DNA from: Aquatica leii
Lineage: Eukaryota > Arthropoda > Insecta > Coleoptera > Lampyridae
Assembly (NCBI GenBank): GCA_035610365.1
Contig: CM069432.1
Location: 27,962,354-28,026,353 of the forward strand
DNA length: 64,000 bases
Reading direction: 5' to 3'
Below, one piece after another: positions 1 to 11,200 of this stretch. A model generated the notes under the pieces. The model worked only from the letters and a program-made list of their open reading frames with translations. It did no database searches and was not told the DNA's origin. The position numbers were made by a program, and so were the translations under genes. Position 1 is the stretch's first letter. Each line of letters opens with the position of its first letter.

Positions 1-209
1 GTAGCAATGTAATTTAAATTTGCTGCTAGTTTATATATTAAATATATATAAACTAGCGGTTGCCAATATGCGCCACCTCATCATCATTACTGACCGTTTT
101 GGTTTTTTGATTATGATTATTGTTGAAATGTGTATGCTGTATCAAATCTAATAAAATATAATATACACGGTGTTATTAAATCGCTTTTAGCAATATATTA
201 ATTAGTACA
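1..209 (+). repeat. 5' LTR of Gypsy fossil A
   Basis: This region matches 3406-3648 over most of its length. It starts with GTAGCAATGTAATT (a leading T is probably just outside the window) and ends in AGTACA. The stretch that follows, ACGTCAAAAGTGGGATC, is where a primer-binding site is expected, but I could not assign it to a tRNA. Confidence 0.88.
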
Positions 210-279
210 ACGTCAAAAGTGGGATCGGGAATTGGAATACACCAGGAACCGTTCCACAGGAAAGTCAGGGTTCCCAATT

Positions 280-1150
280 GAAGTTCAAAAACTCCGAGAT
301 TAGTGCATTGATACCCACGTTTGGTGGAAACGAAGAAGAGGACGTCGACAATTGGTTCGATAGAATAGAAATCGTGCAACGTACGTATAGTATACCTGAT
401 GAGACTTTAATTGTGATTGTGGTAGGCAAGCTAGTAGGCACTGCACAAAAATGGTATTATTCAAAAGCAAACCATGCATGTCTGCCTCTTGCCGAATTGA
501 AAGTTGAGTTGGAGGGCATGTTCAAGACACGAGAAGATAAAATTGCTCTAATGAGAAGATTTGAATCAAGACGTTGGCGGAAAACCAAAAAGTTTTTGAT
601 GTATTACCATGAGAAAGTACTACTTGGAAACAAATTGAATTTGGATAAAAAAGACTTGATTAATTACATTATCGATGCTATGGACACCCTATGTTGCAAA
701 CTAAAGCTAGAATGCAGGATTTTCAATCATTGGCTCAATTTTCAAGAATTATGAATAGAGTAACGGCGTTTGATAAATTCACCAACACGGTAGATAAAAC
801 ATCTGCCCTTTCGGTACCAAAAGCTACACTATTGCGACAAAGCTCGAGTTCAATGCCACCTCCGGCTACATCTAGGGATAGTGTTGCTACCCGAAAATCC
901 ATCCGATGCTTTAATTGTAGTGAATATTGTCCTAAGCCAAAGAGAGTGAAGGGAAATTGTTTTCAATGTGGTGAAGTTGGTCATCAAGTGCAAGATTGCA
1001 GGAAGCGGGTTGCAGGAGGAAGTACAACTAAAAATATACCAGATAGCACCACAATAGTACTGCAAACACAGCCAATGGAGACGAGTCCAGTTGTTGCTCT
1101 AACATACACGATTCCAGTGTCGTTTGAGGTTATTGATGAACAGGAATGAA
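280..1150 (+). pseudogene. gag region of Gypsy fossil A
   Basis: A degraded gag-type coding region of a Ty3/Gypsy element. The N-terminal part carries the usual capsid-like segment with NWFDRIE and a KWYYSKANH core. The C-terminal part has a CCHC zinc knuckle (CFQCGEVGHQVQDC), the nucleic-acid-binding module of the nucleocapsid. It lies directly after the 5' LTR and before the protease, as expected. It is a fossil and no function is claimed. Confidence 0.8.
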
Positions 1151-1179
1151 CTGTAAGTAAACATAACGTTATTGCATTG

Positions 1180-3420
1180 TTTGATACAGACAGTCCTATA
1201 AGTTTAATAAGATCTAAATTTACGCAAGGAGTTAATTTAGTAGAGGACAATGGACATTTCACTGGTATTAATAATTCCAGACTTAATGTGTTAGGTACGT
1301 TTACAACTAAGATTAGTATTAATAAATTGATTGTTTTAGTTAAGTTGTATGTTGTCTCCGATAATACAATGAGTTTCAATTGTGTATTATATAGAGATGT
1401 CATATGTAACTCAAAATTGGAATTTAGTTTTGGCACAAAGGTTACAATTAAAGAGGTTTTTAACAAATTAGTTGATCGTGAACAACCATTTTTGGAAATT
1501 ATGCACATTGATTGTATTAGTAGTAATTGTAATCAAGATAAGTTGGTCATTGGGGAAGAAATTGACTACGAATCACGCAGCGAATTCGTAGATATTTTCA
1601 ATTGCTATTATCGTGATGCCCAAAGACCAGTAACTTCCTCTATTAAATATAATATGAAAATAGTACTTACCCGTGACTTACCATTTTATTTTAGTCCTCG
1701 TAGATTGTCTCATGTTGACAAGATTGAAGTACAAAAGATCCCTGACAGGTTGCTGGAAAAAAAAGTCATTAGGCCTAGTTCATCCGAGTATTGTAGTCCT
1801 ACCGTTTTGGTCAAAAAGAAAACTGGCGAAACACGTATGTGTGTCGACTATAGGGAACTGAATAAATTGGTTGTTAAAGATAGGTTTCCCTTACCATTAA
1901 TTGATGATCAATTGGATGCATAAAAATACGTTTCCGAATTTATTGCTAGGAATAAGATTTAAAATTGTGACAGACTGCAATTCTGTTAAGTTAGCCCTGG
2001 AAAGGAATGAGATAAACCCAAGAATAAATCGTTGGGCTATGTACTTTCAAAATTTTGACTATGTATTAGAACACCGAAGTGGCACAACTATGCAGCATGT
2101 GGACGCTTTAAGTCGTGCTCAGAATGTGTTCGTTATTGCTGAGAATACATTTGAAAACACATTAATTGTCAAACAGTCAAAAGATCCAAACATTGTCAGG
2201 ATTAGGGAACAGTTAGACAGCCAGGAGAACCCAATGTATGAACTTCGCGATGGGATAGTGTATAGAAAGACAAAAGATAAAGTTTTGTTTGTGGTACCAA
2301 AAGATATGCAAGGAAATGTGATTAGAACTTGCCATGATGAATAGATAAAACTGTAGATCTAATTAAACAAACATATTGGTTTCCAAATTTGCGCGAATTA
2401 GTCAAAAAACATATTGAAAATTGTCTAAAGTGCATTAGTTTTTCCCCTGTTGAAGGGAAACGGGAGAGATTATTACATAGCATAGATAAGAGCATTAAAC
2501 CATTTGATACACTTCATATTGATAATTTTGGACCATTTGATGTAACTCGTAAACGCAATCGGCACATATTTCTATTGATAGATGCATTCAGTAAATTTAG
2601 AAAATTGTTCCCGTGTCGTTTGACTGATACCAGGACAGCTATCAACCATCTACGCATTTATTTCGCAATGTATAGTAAGCTTCGTAGGATTATTTCTGAT
2701 AGAGGGAGTTGTTTTAAGGCTGTGTCTTTCAAAGACTTTTTAAATGTAGAAAATGTTGAGTTGATATTGGTTGCAACGGCATGTCCAAGGTCTAATGAGC
2801 AAGTCGAAAGGGTTATTAGGTTTATGGGTCCAATGATAGCCAAATCAATAGATATTGAAAGGAACGTCGAGTGGGACGTTGTTCTAACTGACGTAGAGTT
2901 TTCCATTAACAGTACAATTTGTAGATCTGTTAGAGTTAGCCATGTTACTTTTTGGCATAAACCAAAAAGGGAAGGTTCGTGACAAAATAAAGTTGTTTTT
3001 AAATGAAAATGAATATTTATCGACTAGTTGTGTAGATTTAACCGCGATCAGAGCCAGGACTCAAGTTGCCAATAAAGAGCTACAAAATTTTAATAAATTG
3101 TTGTATGATAAAAGACATAAATGTGCTAAGGAGTATAACGTAGGTGATTGTGTAGTTATTAGGAATGTTGACAATACTCCACATATTAGCAAAAAAAATA
3201 TACCTAAATTTAAGGGACCATATGTAATGAAAAAGGTCTTGGATAATGATAGATATGTAGTGTCAGACATTGAGGGATTTCTAATTACCCAAGTACGTTT
3301 TGAAGGAGTCTTTGACTACAGTAGGATTAGATTATGGAGTAACAATACTAGTTGTGACGATGATTCTGATTTTGTCGGGGACGGCAATAGTCAGGGTGGT
3401 CGAGCTGTAGCAATGTAATT
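1180..3420 (+). pseudogene. pol region of Gypsy fossil A
   Basis: Degraded pol. Recognisable parts in order are the aspartic protease (DTDSPISLI), the start of the reverse transcriptase (CVDYRELNKLVVKDRFPLP), the C-terminal RNase H/connection piece (TDCNSVKLAL, HRSGTTMQHVDALSR), and the integrase with its core (HIDNFGPF, ISDRGSCF, CPRSNEQVERV). The last part overlaps the start of the 3' LTR. The domain order identifies Ty3/Gypsy rather than Copia or BEL. The copy is broken. Confidence 0.85.
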
Positions 3421-3648
3421 AAATTTACCGCTAATTTATATATATTTAGGTTGCCAATATGCGCCACCCGAAAGAACGGTAGTTTCTGTTACTATAGCCG
3501 ACTCCGCCCCGAAAAATAAAAATCATTACTAACCTTTTTGGTTTTTTGCTTATGATTGTTGTTAAAATGTGTATGCTGCATCGAATCTAATAAAATATAA
3601 TATACACGGTGTTATTGAATCGCTTTTAACAATAAATTAATTACTACA
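3406..3648 (+). repeat. 3' LTR of Gypsy fossil A
   Basis: Starts TGTAGCAATG and ends TACTACA. It matches the LTR at 1-209, including the shared core CAATATGCGCCACC and a shared AATCTAATAAAATATAAT segment that contains an AATAAA-like polyadenylation signal. The base after its end belongs to a different element, the mariner-type transposase. Confidence 0.88.
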
Positions 3649-4080
3649 CATATATGAAGGACATTTAAATTCTGATATGTATCTCACTTTCTTACAAACC
3701 GAGTTTGAAAATTTCCTAGACAATATTCCCCTAAATCAACTCGAATCAATTTATTTTCAACAAGACGGTGTCTCTGCGCACAGTGCGGAAGTTGTCCAAA
3801 ATTATTTAAACCAAAAATTTCCAGGCAGATGGTTAGGAACAAATGAACCTATACTTTAGCTGCGAGGTCTCCGGATCTAACACCACTAGACTTTTACTTT
3901 TGGGGTAACGTTAAGGATTAAGTGTATTCTGTAACTTCGAACACTGTTGAGCAGCTAAGAGAGCTAATTATTAGTGCATGTAGAAATTGTCAGAGAGTTT
4001 ACATTAGACGTGATTCAGTACATGTTTGGAGAAGATGTGCAGTGTGTCTAAAAAATCAAGGTCGTCAATTTGAACTTTAA
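3649..4080 (+). pseudogene. DD41D mariner-type transposase, C-terminal half
   Basis: Encodes the second and third catalytic blocks of an IS630/Tc1/mariner transposase. The second aspartate lies in FQQDGVSAH and the third in RSPDLTPLDFYFWG, with 41 residues between them once one frame change near 3855 is allowed for; this DD41D spacing is known from the rosa-like group. A stop also interrupts the segment after FWGNVKD. The first readable residues (YEGHLNSDMYLTFLQ) are the middle of the protein and begin exactly at the end of the Gypsy LTR, so the gene was split by that insertion. It has at least one frameshift and one stop, so it is inactive. Confidence 0.8.
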
Positions 4081-4594
4081 TTGTAGTTAAATTTAGGTTA
4101 TTTATTAATTTATAAATGTATTTGTTGTTCACGGATATTGCTATTATTGACACTTAATAAATTTTTAATCGGAACGGTTTTCTTTATATGTTAGACTTAT
4201 TTTTGCTTTTTTTATAAACATGTTATACATTTTCGAAATAAAGATTTTTTTCTCTACCTTATAGCATTAACCTTTAAAATAGCTGCCATATGAAAAACAA
4301 AAGTTGGTATCGATATAAAGTAACAACGATAACAAAAATGTATTGTCATCATCTGAAAGAGCAGAAAAAGTTCTGTCAAGAAAGTTTTTTTTTAAATACC
4401 TCCCTAAATAAAAATTTTAAAGCACTAATTTCATTATTTTTCGCCATATTTCAGAAACTTTATAGAGGGGGTAAATTTTGTTTTTTAAATTTATTTAGGC
4501 ATAACTTAAAGATTATTTTTGTCCATTTAACCAACTCTCTATCTCTGATAATAAACGAGATCCCTGTACTTAACACAAAATTTGATACAGCCTG
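3649..4594 (+). mobile_element. Tc1/mariner-type element, 3' part
   Basis: The right part of a mariner-type DNA transposon. It contains the C-terminal half of a transposase (3649-4080), an AT-rich 3' region with an AATAAA, and a terminus reading TTTGATACAGCCTG followed by the target dinucleotide TA (4595-4596). That end is the usual form for this group, whose other end would begin CAGGCTGTATCAAA. The left part is not in the window because Gypsy fossil A is inserted between the two halves. Confidence 0.75.
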
Positions 4595-4673
4595 TATATT
4601 CATATATAATTAAAAGAATTGAGTTTTCAATATATAAAAAGTAACAAATCATAGATACTGTGTTGTTTCTTAC

Positions 4674-4775
4674 CTCGGAGATTATAAAAGTCACGGTTCT
4701 TTTTCTGTCTTAGACTGCGACCACGTACTTCTATTTCTACCTGAATATGTCCATTTTCATTGACCGCGAGTGTAC
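4674..4775 (-). CDS. candidate internal exon of an unidentified host gene
   Basis: On the minus strand an open stretch of 102 nt is framed by good splice signals. The acceptor is CTAAATTAG preceded by a T-rich tract, and the donor is CGAG|GTAAGA. Read in phase 2 it gives 33 whole codons (33 residues) without a stop, beginning TLAVNENGHIQVEIEV and ending KKNRDFYNLR. Length and phase (102 nt, a multiple of three) would suit a cassette exon. I do not recognise the protein. Its first 36 nt recur at 36308-36343 on the same strand with a different donor site. It could instead be a fragment of an unrecognised transposon. This is inference from splice-site shape and open frame only. Confidence 0.35.
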
Positions 4776-6235
4776 CTAATTTAGATATACTGTTCTAAAC
4801 TTACAAAAAACAGAACAAAAAAACGAAAAAAAACTGAAAATACAAGTAACTGTTACATTAAAAACTATTGCTATATTTATATGCAAAAATACATTTAGTA
4901 ACGTAATGTGCTTATTACTATAAAGTACAGTCTGACATAAACACTTTAATTTAAATTTTTATTCAAATTATTTATTTTTAATGATTGCATTTAAGAAGTG
5001 CTATATCGTGCTTAGATAAAATAAAAAGTTTTGAACGTGGTTTTTAAAAATTACCTTAAACAACACGTTAATCATGCTTACAATCGATCAATCATTGAGT
5101 TAATGAAATGTCGTTTTAAATTTAAAACAATTTTGTTGCACGTAACTGTATTGAAACGTTCGAGTACAAAACAAGTTGAATTTTAAACGAAATGTCATTT
5201 TCATTGTTAGCGTCACTTTTCAAAGGTATATCTACTACGTAATGATTGTCTTTGAATACTAAATTAAAGGTTGAATGAATAGCTTCAAAATACGTCATTT
5301 GCAAGTAAATCGAATTTAATGTTAATTTCGTTGTGATAATACACAGCATTCTTCATAATTTATTGACGCAGAAAAAAGCAGACGGTGGTTTTATAAAATA
5401 TTCATAATTAGAAAAAAAGTAAGCTTAAGACACGTCATAACACAGCTGACGATTTTAAGTTCGCTGACAATGTAATTATTATTTTTAGATTCTTTTTTCT
5501 TTTTACGTTGTGCTCGTGGTATAAAATTTTTAGTTAACCACAGGAGAAACGCTCCAGTAACAGTTTTAGTAATTATAAATTTCATAAAATCCCGACAAGC
5601 TTTGCGAGATAAACGACTATGTTTTTTTGGTTAGGTTAGTTTAATGCCCAGTTTCAAATGACCGCTCGTTTAGAAAGTAACTAAAATTTATTTGCACAAC
5701 AAAGTTGCGAATATAAATACAACATAAAATTTTTAAAATCTTGTTACGGCGATAATTTTTTTTTAAATATAATATTATGTAACTCATAATTTTATTTTTT
5801 GTTGCAATAAAAATGTTTGAAATTGTAATCAATTTGCGTTATTATTTTAAATACAATAAATTGTAGTAAATAATGAGTTAATTAAAATGTCAATGCTATG
5901 CACGTAATTGACGCATTTGATTATTTGCATATTCATTTTGCTTTCTACTGTATCTATTATGCGCTACCAGAATGTAAATGTGTAATCTTAGAACCTGACA
6001 TTAAATAGTAATAAAGTAAATATATAAATTATTAACATTGTAGTTAGACAATTTAAATGTAGATATGTAAAATATATGTGCGGTGTAAGTTGTGACCTCT
6101 AGCCTAGAGGTAATAGATTTGATAGGGTTTTTAAAGCCACGTGTGCTCTAAAAGCTTAAATCAATTTCATAATTAATTATCCTTAATTTTTTAGTTGGCG
6201 AAGTGTCGTTTTTATATATATTATATATATTTATA
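4776..6235. other. AT-rich stretch without a recognisable gene
   Basis: I see no protein motif, inverted repeat or RNA signal that I can support. Short open frames on the minus strand at about 5122-5349 and 5391-5585 are AT-driven and show no known domain. A TTGGTTAGGTTAG string near 5627 is a common insect repeat word. A run of alternating TA precedes the mariner element at 6238. Confidence 0.5.
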
Positions 6236-6237
6236 TA

Positions 6238-6605
6238 TACGTTGTGTCCCACGATAGGGGTACCCCATGGGATTTAACATGAGAAAATTGAAATTATTTG
6301 TTTCCTGCTTCCCAAATTAAAAAATCGCAAAAATTTTGACGCAGATTTAAAGTGACACTTAAAACGTTTCTAAAAACAATTTTTTGATTATAATTTGATA
6401 ATTAATAAATTAATTACAGGCATTTGAAATTCGAAATTTTGAAGGTTTTTCGCGCATTTGACTCAGATCTTCGGTGTTTAAAGTAATATGGATGCTAAAA
6501 TTAAATTGTAGCTCGTCAAATCAACATTATGCTACTTTATTTTTGAGAAAATGGAAATTTGAAGAACAAAGACTAGAAAAATTATATTTGAAAATTTTCG
6601 GTAGG
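6238..6605 (+). repeat. left terminal inverted repeat of the 6.2 kb mariner-type element
   Basis: Matches the reverse complement of 8060-8427 nearly base for base, including shared words such as GGTACCCCATGGGATTTAAC near the tip and AAAGACTAGAAAAATTA near the inner end. Confidence 0.88.
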
Positions 6606-6783
6606 CTAAAAAAACGAAATTGCGCCCGCATTTGCGTGCTAATAAACCAGCTCATGATTCCAAAATGAAATAAACTTGAATTATGTTCAAGTAAATAGGT
6701 ATTAAAAATCAAGTTAGCATTGGTTTGTTATAAAACATTTGAAGTGTTGACAGTTTTGATAGAATTGTTTTACAAGCTTCGAA

Positions 6784-7840
6784 AATGAATGTAGAAGAAA
6801 AAATTCTTGTGGTAAAACAACGAGGTGTTTCAAAGGTCCAAATTCGAGAAGACTTTGCTGTTTTTTCGCAGACAGACCAATACCTTCTTTAAAGAGTATC
6901 AAAAAAACAATACAATTATTTGAAACCACTGGCTCCGTAAATCCACCATATAAATGTCAGCGTCCACCACCCTTACACGATCATGAAGACAACCCTCAGA
7001 AGTTGGCAGTTCTTGCAGCTGAATACCAAGATCCTGATGTTAGTTTGCGAGAAATTGAAATTAATGTAGGTGTTGTTCGGTCGTCAGCATTCAGGTACCT
7101 CAAACAGGAGGTTACCATTGGCAATGCCATCAAGAATTATTACCACACGATTATTATGCTCGTATGAGATTTTGTGAAATAATCACCGAAATGAACAATA
7201 CCAATCGCGATTTTGTAAAAAACATTCGTTTTTCGGATGAATGTTTATTTGGACTTGATGAAAGACAAAATCGACAAAATAATCGTACATGGTCTCTCTA
7301 AAATTCACACAAATTAGTAAATGGACCAAGTCAATGGCAACAAACTGTCAATGTTTTGATGGGCTTGCTGGGAAGTCATGTTATTAGTCCTTTTTTCATT
7401 GAAGGTACACTTACTTCCATAAAATATCATTACCTTCTACTAGAAGAAGTGTTTCCATAACTAAATGATGTTACGGGTGAAAATCACCAAGTTTCTTTTA
7501 TGCAGGATGGTGCTCCAGCCCATACTGCTCGACTAAACACTGGGTTTCTGAATGAAACATTTCCAAATCAATGGATAGGCAAGAATGGTCCCATTACAGG
7601 GCCTGGTAGGTCACCTGATTTAAACCCGTGCGATTTTTTTTGTGGAGTTACATAAAAGAAAAATTATTCAAAGGAGGAAAACGGTATGAAAATAGCGACG
7701 CACTAAAAGAAGAAATTCAAGTGATATGCCGAGCTATTACCATTCGTAAATTAGCCGAAACACGAAAAAGATTTATTGAACGGCTAACTTATTGTACAGT
7801 TCAAGCAGGAGGCATTTTTGAACACTTCATACCCAAATAG
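6784..7840 (+). pseudogene. DD41D mariner-type transposase, decayed
   Basis: The remains of one transposase gene. It starts at ATG 6784 (MNVEEKILVVKQRGVSKVQ), followed by a paired helix-turn-helix part, and then the three catalytic blocks FSDECLFGLD, FMQDGAPAH and RSPDLNPCDFF. The gap between the second and third aspartate is 41 residues, so this is a DD41D transposase. The C-terminus ends FEHFIPK at a stop at 7838-7840. At least four changes break the frame: a frameshift before SLKSIKK near 6885, one near 7160, a stop after NRTWSL near 7300, and a stop after EVFP near 7458. A full-length member of this type would be about 350 residues. Confidence 0.85.
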
Positions 7841-8059
7841 GTGATTCGCCGTGGTCGTTCCGCCAAGCAACGGATCGACAATGTTAAGAAGGCCCTTTAC
7901 AGGGCCACAAATTCTCAATTGAAATGAATTTTTCTGCACGACGACTATTCGAGCAATCTTCCTGCGCTCGACCTATTGGTACCACGATGAGTGTTTGTAG
8001 ATACCTATGTAAATGTAAATTTATGTTTGATTAATTATTTTTTTTCTAGTCTACTACAG

Positions 8060-8427
8060 AAAATTTTCAAATGTAATTTTTCTAGTCTTTGTTCTTCAAA
8101 TTTCCATTTCCTCAAAAATAAAGTAGCATAATGTTGATTTGACGGGCTACAATTTCATTTTAGCATCCATATTACTTTAAAAATCGAAGATAGCCGATCT
8201 GAATCGCATGCGCAAAAAACCTTCAAAATTTCGAATTTCAAATGTCTGTAATTAATTTATTAATTATCAAATTATAATCAAAAAAATGTTTTTAGAAACG
8301 TTTTAAGTGCCACTTTAAATCTGCGTCAAAATTTTTGCGATTTTTTAATTTGGGAAGCAGGAAAAAAATAATTTCAATTTTCTCATGTTAAATCCCATGG
8401 GGTACCCCTAGCGTGGGACACAAGGTA
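8060..8427 (-). repeat. right terminal inverted repeat of the 6.2 kb mariner-type element
   Basis: Reverse-complement partner of 6238-6605. It ends GTGGGACACAAGGTA and is followed by TA at 8428-8429. Confidence 0.88.
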
Positions 8428-8429
8428 TA

Positions 8430-9091
8430 TGGTGTTGTAAAACGAGTGCTTAAAACACTATGTTAAATTTTATTTAAATTTTATGTTTGAACAGATGTAA
8501 AAATTATTTTTAGGTTGCCTGGCTATCGGTAAAAAATAAAAAAAAGTGAGACATTACGAATTGTAAAAATAAATAAATTGTTCTAATTTACAAAGTGAAC
8601 TATTGAAGTGGTTTAATACGTAGGATAAAAATAGTGATATCTACAACGTATAACCACGAATAGTGATCCCGAACGATAAAATAAAAAAAATAAATTTTGA
8701 AATATTGTAGCTTTTCAGATTATAAATTTAGTTTAAGCTTAAATATAAGTAAATTAGTATTAATTTTATATATATATATATATAATTTAGGGAACCCAAC
8801 TTTCTGATTTAAATCACGCGCAGGTTAATAATGCTATCCAGTTGTGGGAAATTTTAGAATTAAGGATTCTTGCTTCGGTTTTCGAAGTAAGTGCGGAACA
8901 GAAAATCCCTAAACAATAAAGTAGAATAATTGTTTCAATAAAAATAGCAAGAAACACCCTGTTCTAGTCCGGGAAAGATGGAAAGACTAGATGGCGCCTA
9001 ATTTTAATTAAAAGTAAACCCACCCCAAAAGCTCTCCACGTCACCTACGAGCTGCCGCGCAGTGTAACGTAAAAAAAATAAAAATAAAAAT
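8430..9091. other. spacer between mariner and LTR copy 1
   Basis: AT-rich for the most part, with a more GC-rich block at about 8960-9070 (near GATGGCGCC and CTCCACGTCACC) that could be a remnant of something functional. I see no open frame or repeat in it that I can name. Confidence 0.4.
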
Positions 9092-9095
9092 ACAC

Positions 9096-10461
9096 TGTTA
9101 CAAGCTTTATGTCTTACGAACCTTGCACGGCCAACTTACACAGTCGGAGATAGGGGAGGTTCACAGGAAGTACGCTTAAGAGCGCCAGATCTGATCCCAG
9201 ATAACACTTCTGCCTCGATCACGACAGACGGTCCAAACTTGTAACTCAAATGGAGGTTCGTAATCCTTATTACTCTGATGTTCGAGTAGCCAACATTCGT
9301 TAATAGCGAACGGTAATTGCAAGAGGAAGATAAATAACAAGAGAGATTAACAAATATAATCACTTTAATGTGTTAACGTTGAATACGGACAAGAGTATAT
9401 GAAATTTCTTCACTCGTTCATGCTCGAATGATTTCTACATGTAATTGACAAATATCACAATTTTAATTTAGTAGCGTCGCAGGTAAACGATTATACATTA
9501 AATTCTCAATCCATAAATACTAGGATGACTAACAATATTCGCTAACAAGGGTAGAAAACTTTGATTTTGCAACACATAAGATTTATAAGATTATATCGAA
9601 GGTTTAGTACATGAATGTCCGCAGTATCGGCAACACACAATACACATTGAAGATCGAAACGAACAGCACTGAAACTCTCGTAGTAACTATAGCAATAACG
9701 TAATTACGGTCGTTAACATTAATTAAAATTCTGTGAGTAACTTTCCTGATCACGATATAAAAGTTAAGCAAATAACTCACCCCAAAATCCAGTATCAACT
9801 TTCGCGAAGAAAACGTTTTCCCCGCCAGCGGCCTGTAATAAATAGTGAAAAGCAAATCGTATCACACACTAACTCACAAAGAACAGGAAGCTACAAAAAT
9901 AGTATTAATAAATCATTAAATGTTATATAAAAAACCGTTGTATCGTATACTGTAGGTAACAATTTAGCACAGGTGGCTGATAACACAATCGACTAGTATA
10001 CACGAAATAACATCTCCCACAGTAAGGCTTGTCGAGACCCCGTTTTCGTGGTGGAGAATATGCCTTCCAAATTCGTACGTGTTCGGTAACGATATTTCTT
10101 AATAATAATTAATCTTCAACCTTTCTTTATTGAAACGAACATGTGTTCGAAGCGTGGAGAAACGGCTATCAAATTAAGGAGAAATTACAAACGAATTTTA
10201 ATAAAACGGCAGTAATTATCTTACCCTGTGACGACTCAAATATTTCACGAACGTAATGTAATTACAATTTGATTCCCATTATTACGGATATCTCTTGAAA
10301 TTATTTCTTTAAGTCATACAGGCCATTTTAGGCAATCGACAGCTTCACTATTTTGTCTAAAATGACAGTCACGAGAAAAGATCGGTAGAGGGCGTCCAAA
10401 CCTGAATCTAATTTCAAATAAATATACAGGGTATTCCGTAATGAAAATTTCGTATGTAACA
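9096..10461 (+). repeat. long LTR, copy 1 (1.37 kb)
   Basis: It begins TGTTACAAGC and ends GTAACA, the inverted TG...CA ends typical of an LTR, and is flanked on both sides by ACAC (9092-9095 and 10462-10465). It matches 28310-29651 along its whole length. The two equal flanks suggest a solo LTR left by recombination. However, a Gypsy gag region opens only about 45 bases further on, so it may instead be the 5' LTR of that fossil with the second ACAC a coincidence. Comparison with copy 2 fixes both ends well. Confidence 0.85.
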
Positions 10462-11200
10462 ACACGTTACAATATTAACCTGTAAATCGGTGAGTACATT
10501 ACAATATGACTACGAATGATGAAATTGGAGATAATTTCACCAATGGGGCTAGAGTTGCTATTAAGATTCCTACTTTTTGTAGAAAAAAACGTTGAAATTT
10601 GGTTTCTCCAGATAGAATCGCAGTTCTAAAATTACTAGTGAAGAAACAAAATGTCATTATATTCTTGGTTCTTAGATACAAAAATAGTAGAACTAATATC
10701 TGATTTTTTAACCTTCCGAAAAAAAATCAATACACAGTTTTAAAACAAAAGCGTAAAGCAAAGAAATTATTAACAGAAATAGAGCTTGGTGACAAAAAAC
10801 CTTCTGCTGTACTTTGCCAGATGAAGGACTTAGCAAACAATAAAGTTTCTGAAGATTTTCTGCGCACAATATTTTTTCAAAGACTACGAACTAGTGCACG
10901 TTTAATTTTAGCAAACAATAAAGATGATTTGGGAATAAACTTTACAGTATATACAGATCACAAATCGCTCATCTTTGCTTTTACAAAAAATTCTCAAAAT
11001 CTATCTCGACGACAGTTTCGACATTTGGATTTCATAGGACAATTTACGACTGATAGCCGGTACTGACAATGTGGCAGCGAATTATTCATCAAGATTATGT
11101 AAAATTAATACAAGTACAATTTCATTGATTAAAATCGCCAACGCACAAAAAACGGATGAAGAATTAATTAATCTAAAAAAATCAAATAAGTGTTCTTTAA

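Larger units (their letters stand above)
1..3648 (+). mobile_element. Ty3/Gypsy LTR retrotransposon fossil A
   Basis: Both long terminal repeats are visible: the first fills positions 1-209 (its first base lies just outside the window) and the second 3406-3648. Between them are, in order, a gag-like region with a CCHC zinc knuckle (CFQCGEVGHQVQDC), an aspartic protease start (DTDSPISLI), a reverse transcriptase start with the CVDYRELNK motif, an RNase H end and an integrase. This order is that of Ty3/Gypsy. The element is broken, with roughly five interruptions, and its two LTRs have clearly diverged, so it is not a recent insertion. On its right side it abuts the coding sequence of a mariner-type transposase, so it appears to have inserted into that gene. 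The matching target duplication would lie left of the window. Confidence 0.92.
6238..8427 (+). mobile_element. mariner-type transposon with long terminal inverted repeats
   Basis: A complete-looking 2.19 kb element. The ends read TACGTTGTGTCCCACG on the left and, reversed, TACCTTGTGTCCCACG on the right, flanked by TA (6236-6237 and 8428-8429). The inverted repeats run for about 365 bp each (6238 to about 6605, about 8060 to 8427) with only scattered differences. The single gene between them is a decayed transposase. Arms this long are unusual compared with the roughly 30 bp arms of classic mariner. A TA-rich flank makes the exact first base uncertain by a few positions. Confidence 0.9.

Noticed and set aside
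5122-5585. Minus-strand open frames of 64-75 codons
   Set aside because: AT-driven composition, no domain and no convincing splice sites.
8789-8915. TTTAGGG and CCCTAAA facing each other, a possible tiny inverted-repeat element
   Set aside because: The shared part is only about seven to eight bases and no target duplication is visible.
10707-10720. TTAACCTTCCGA, identical to the tip of the right piggyBac half at 17.6 kb
   Set aside because: It lies within readable gag coding sequence of Gypsy fossil B (…NQYTVLKQK follows directly), so the 12-base match is a coincidence.
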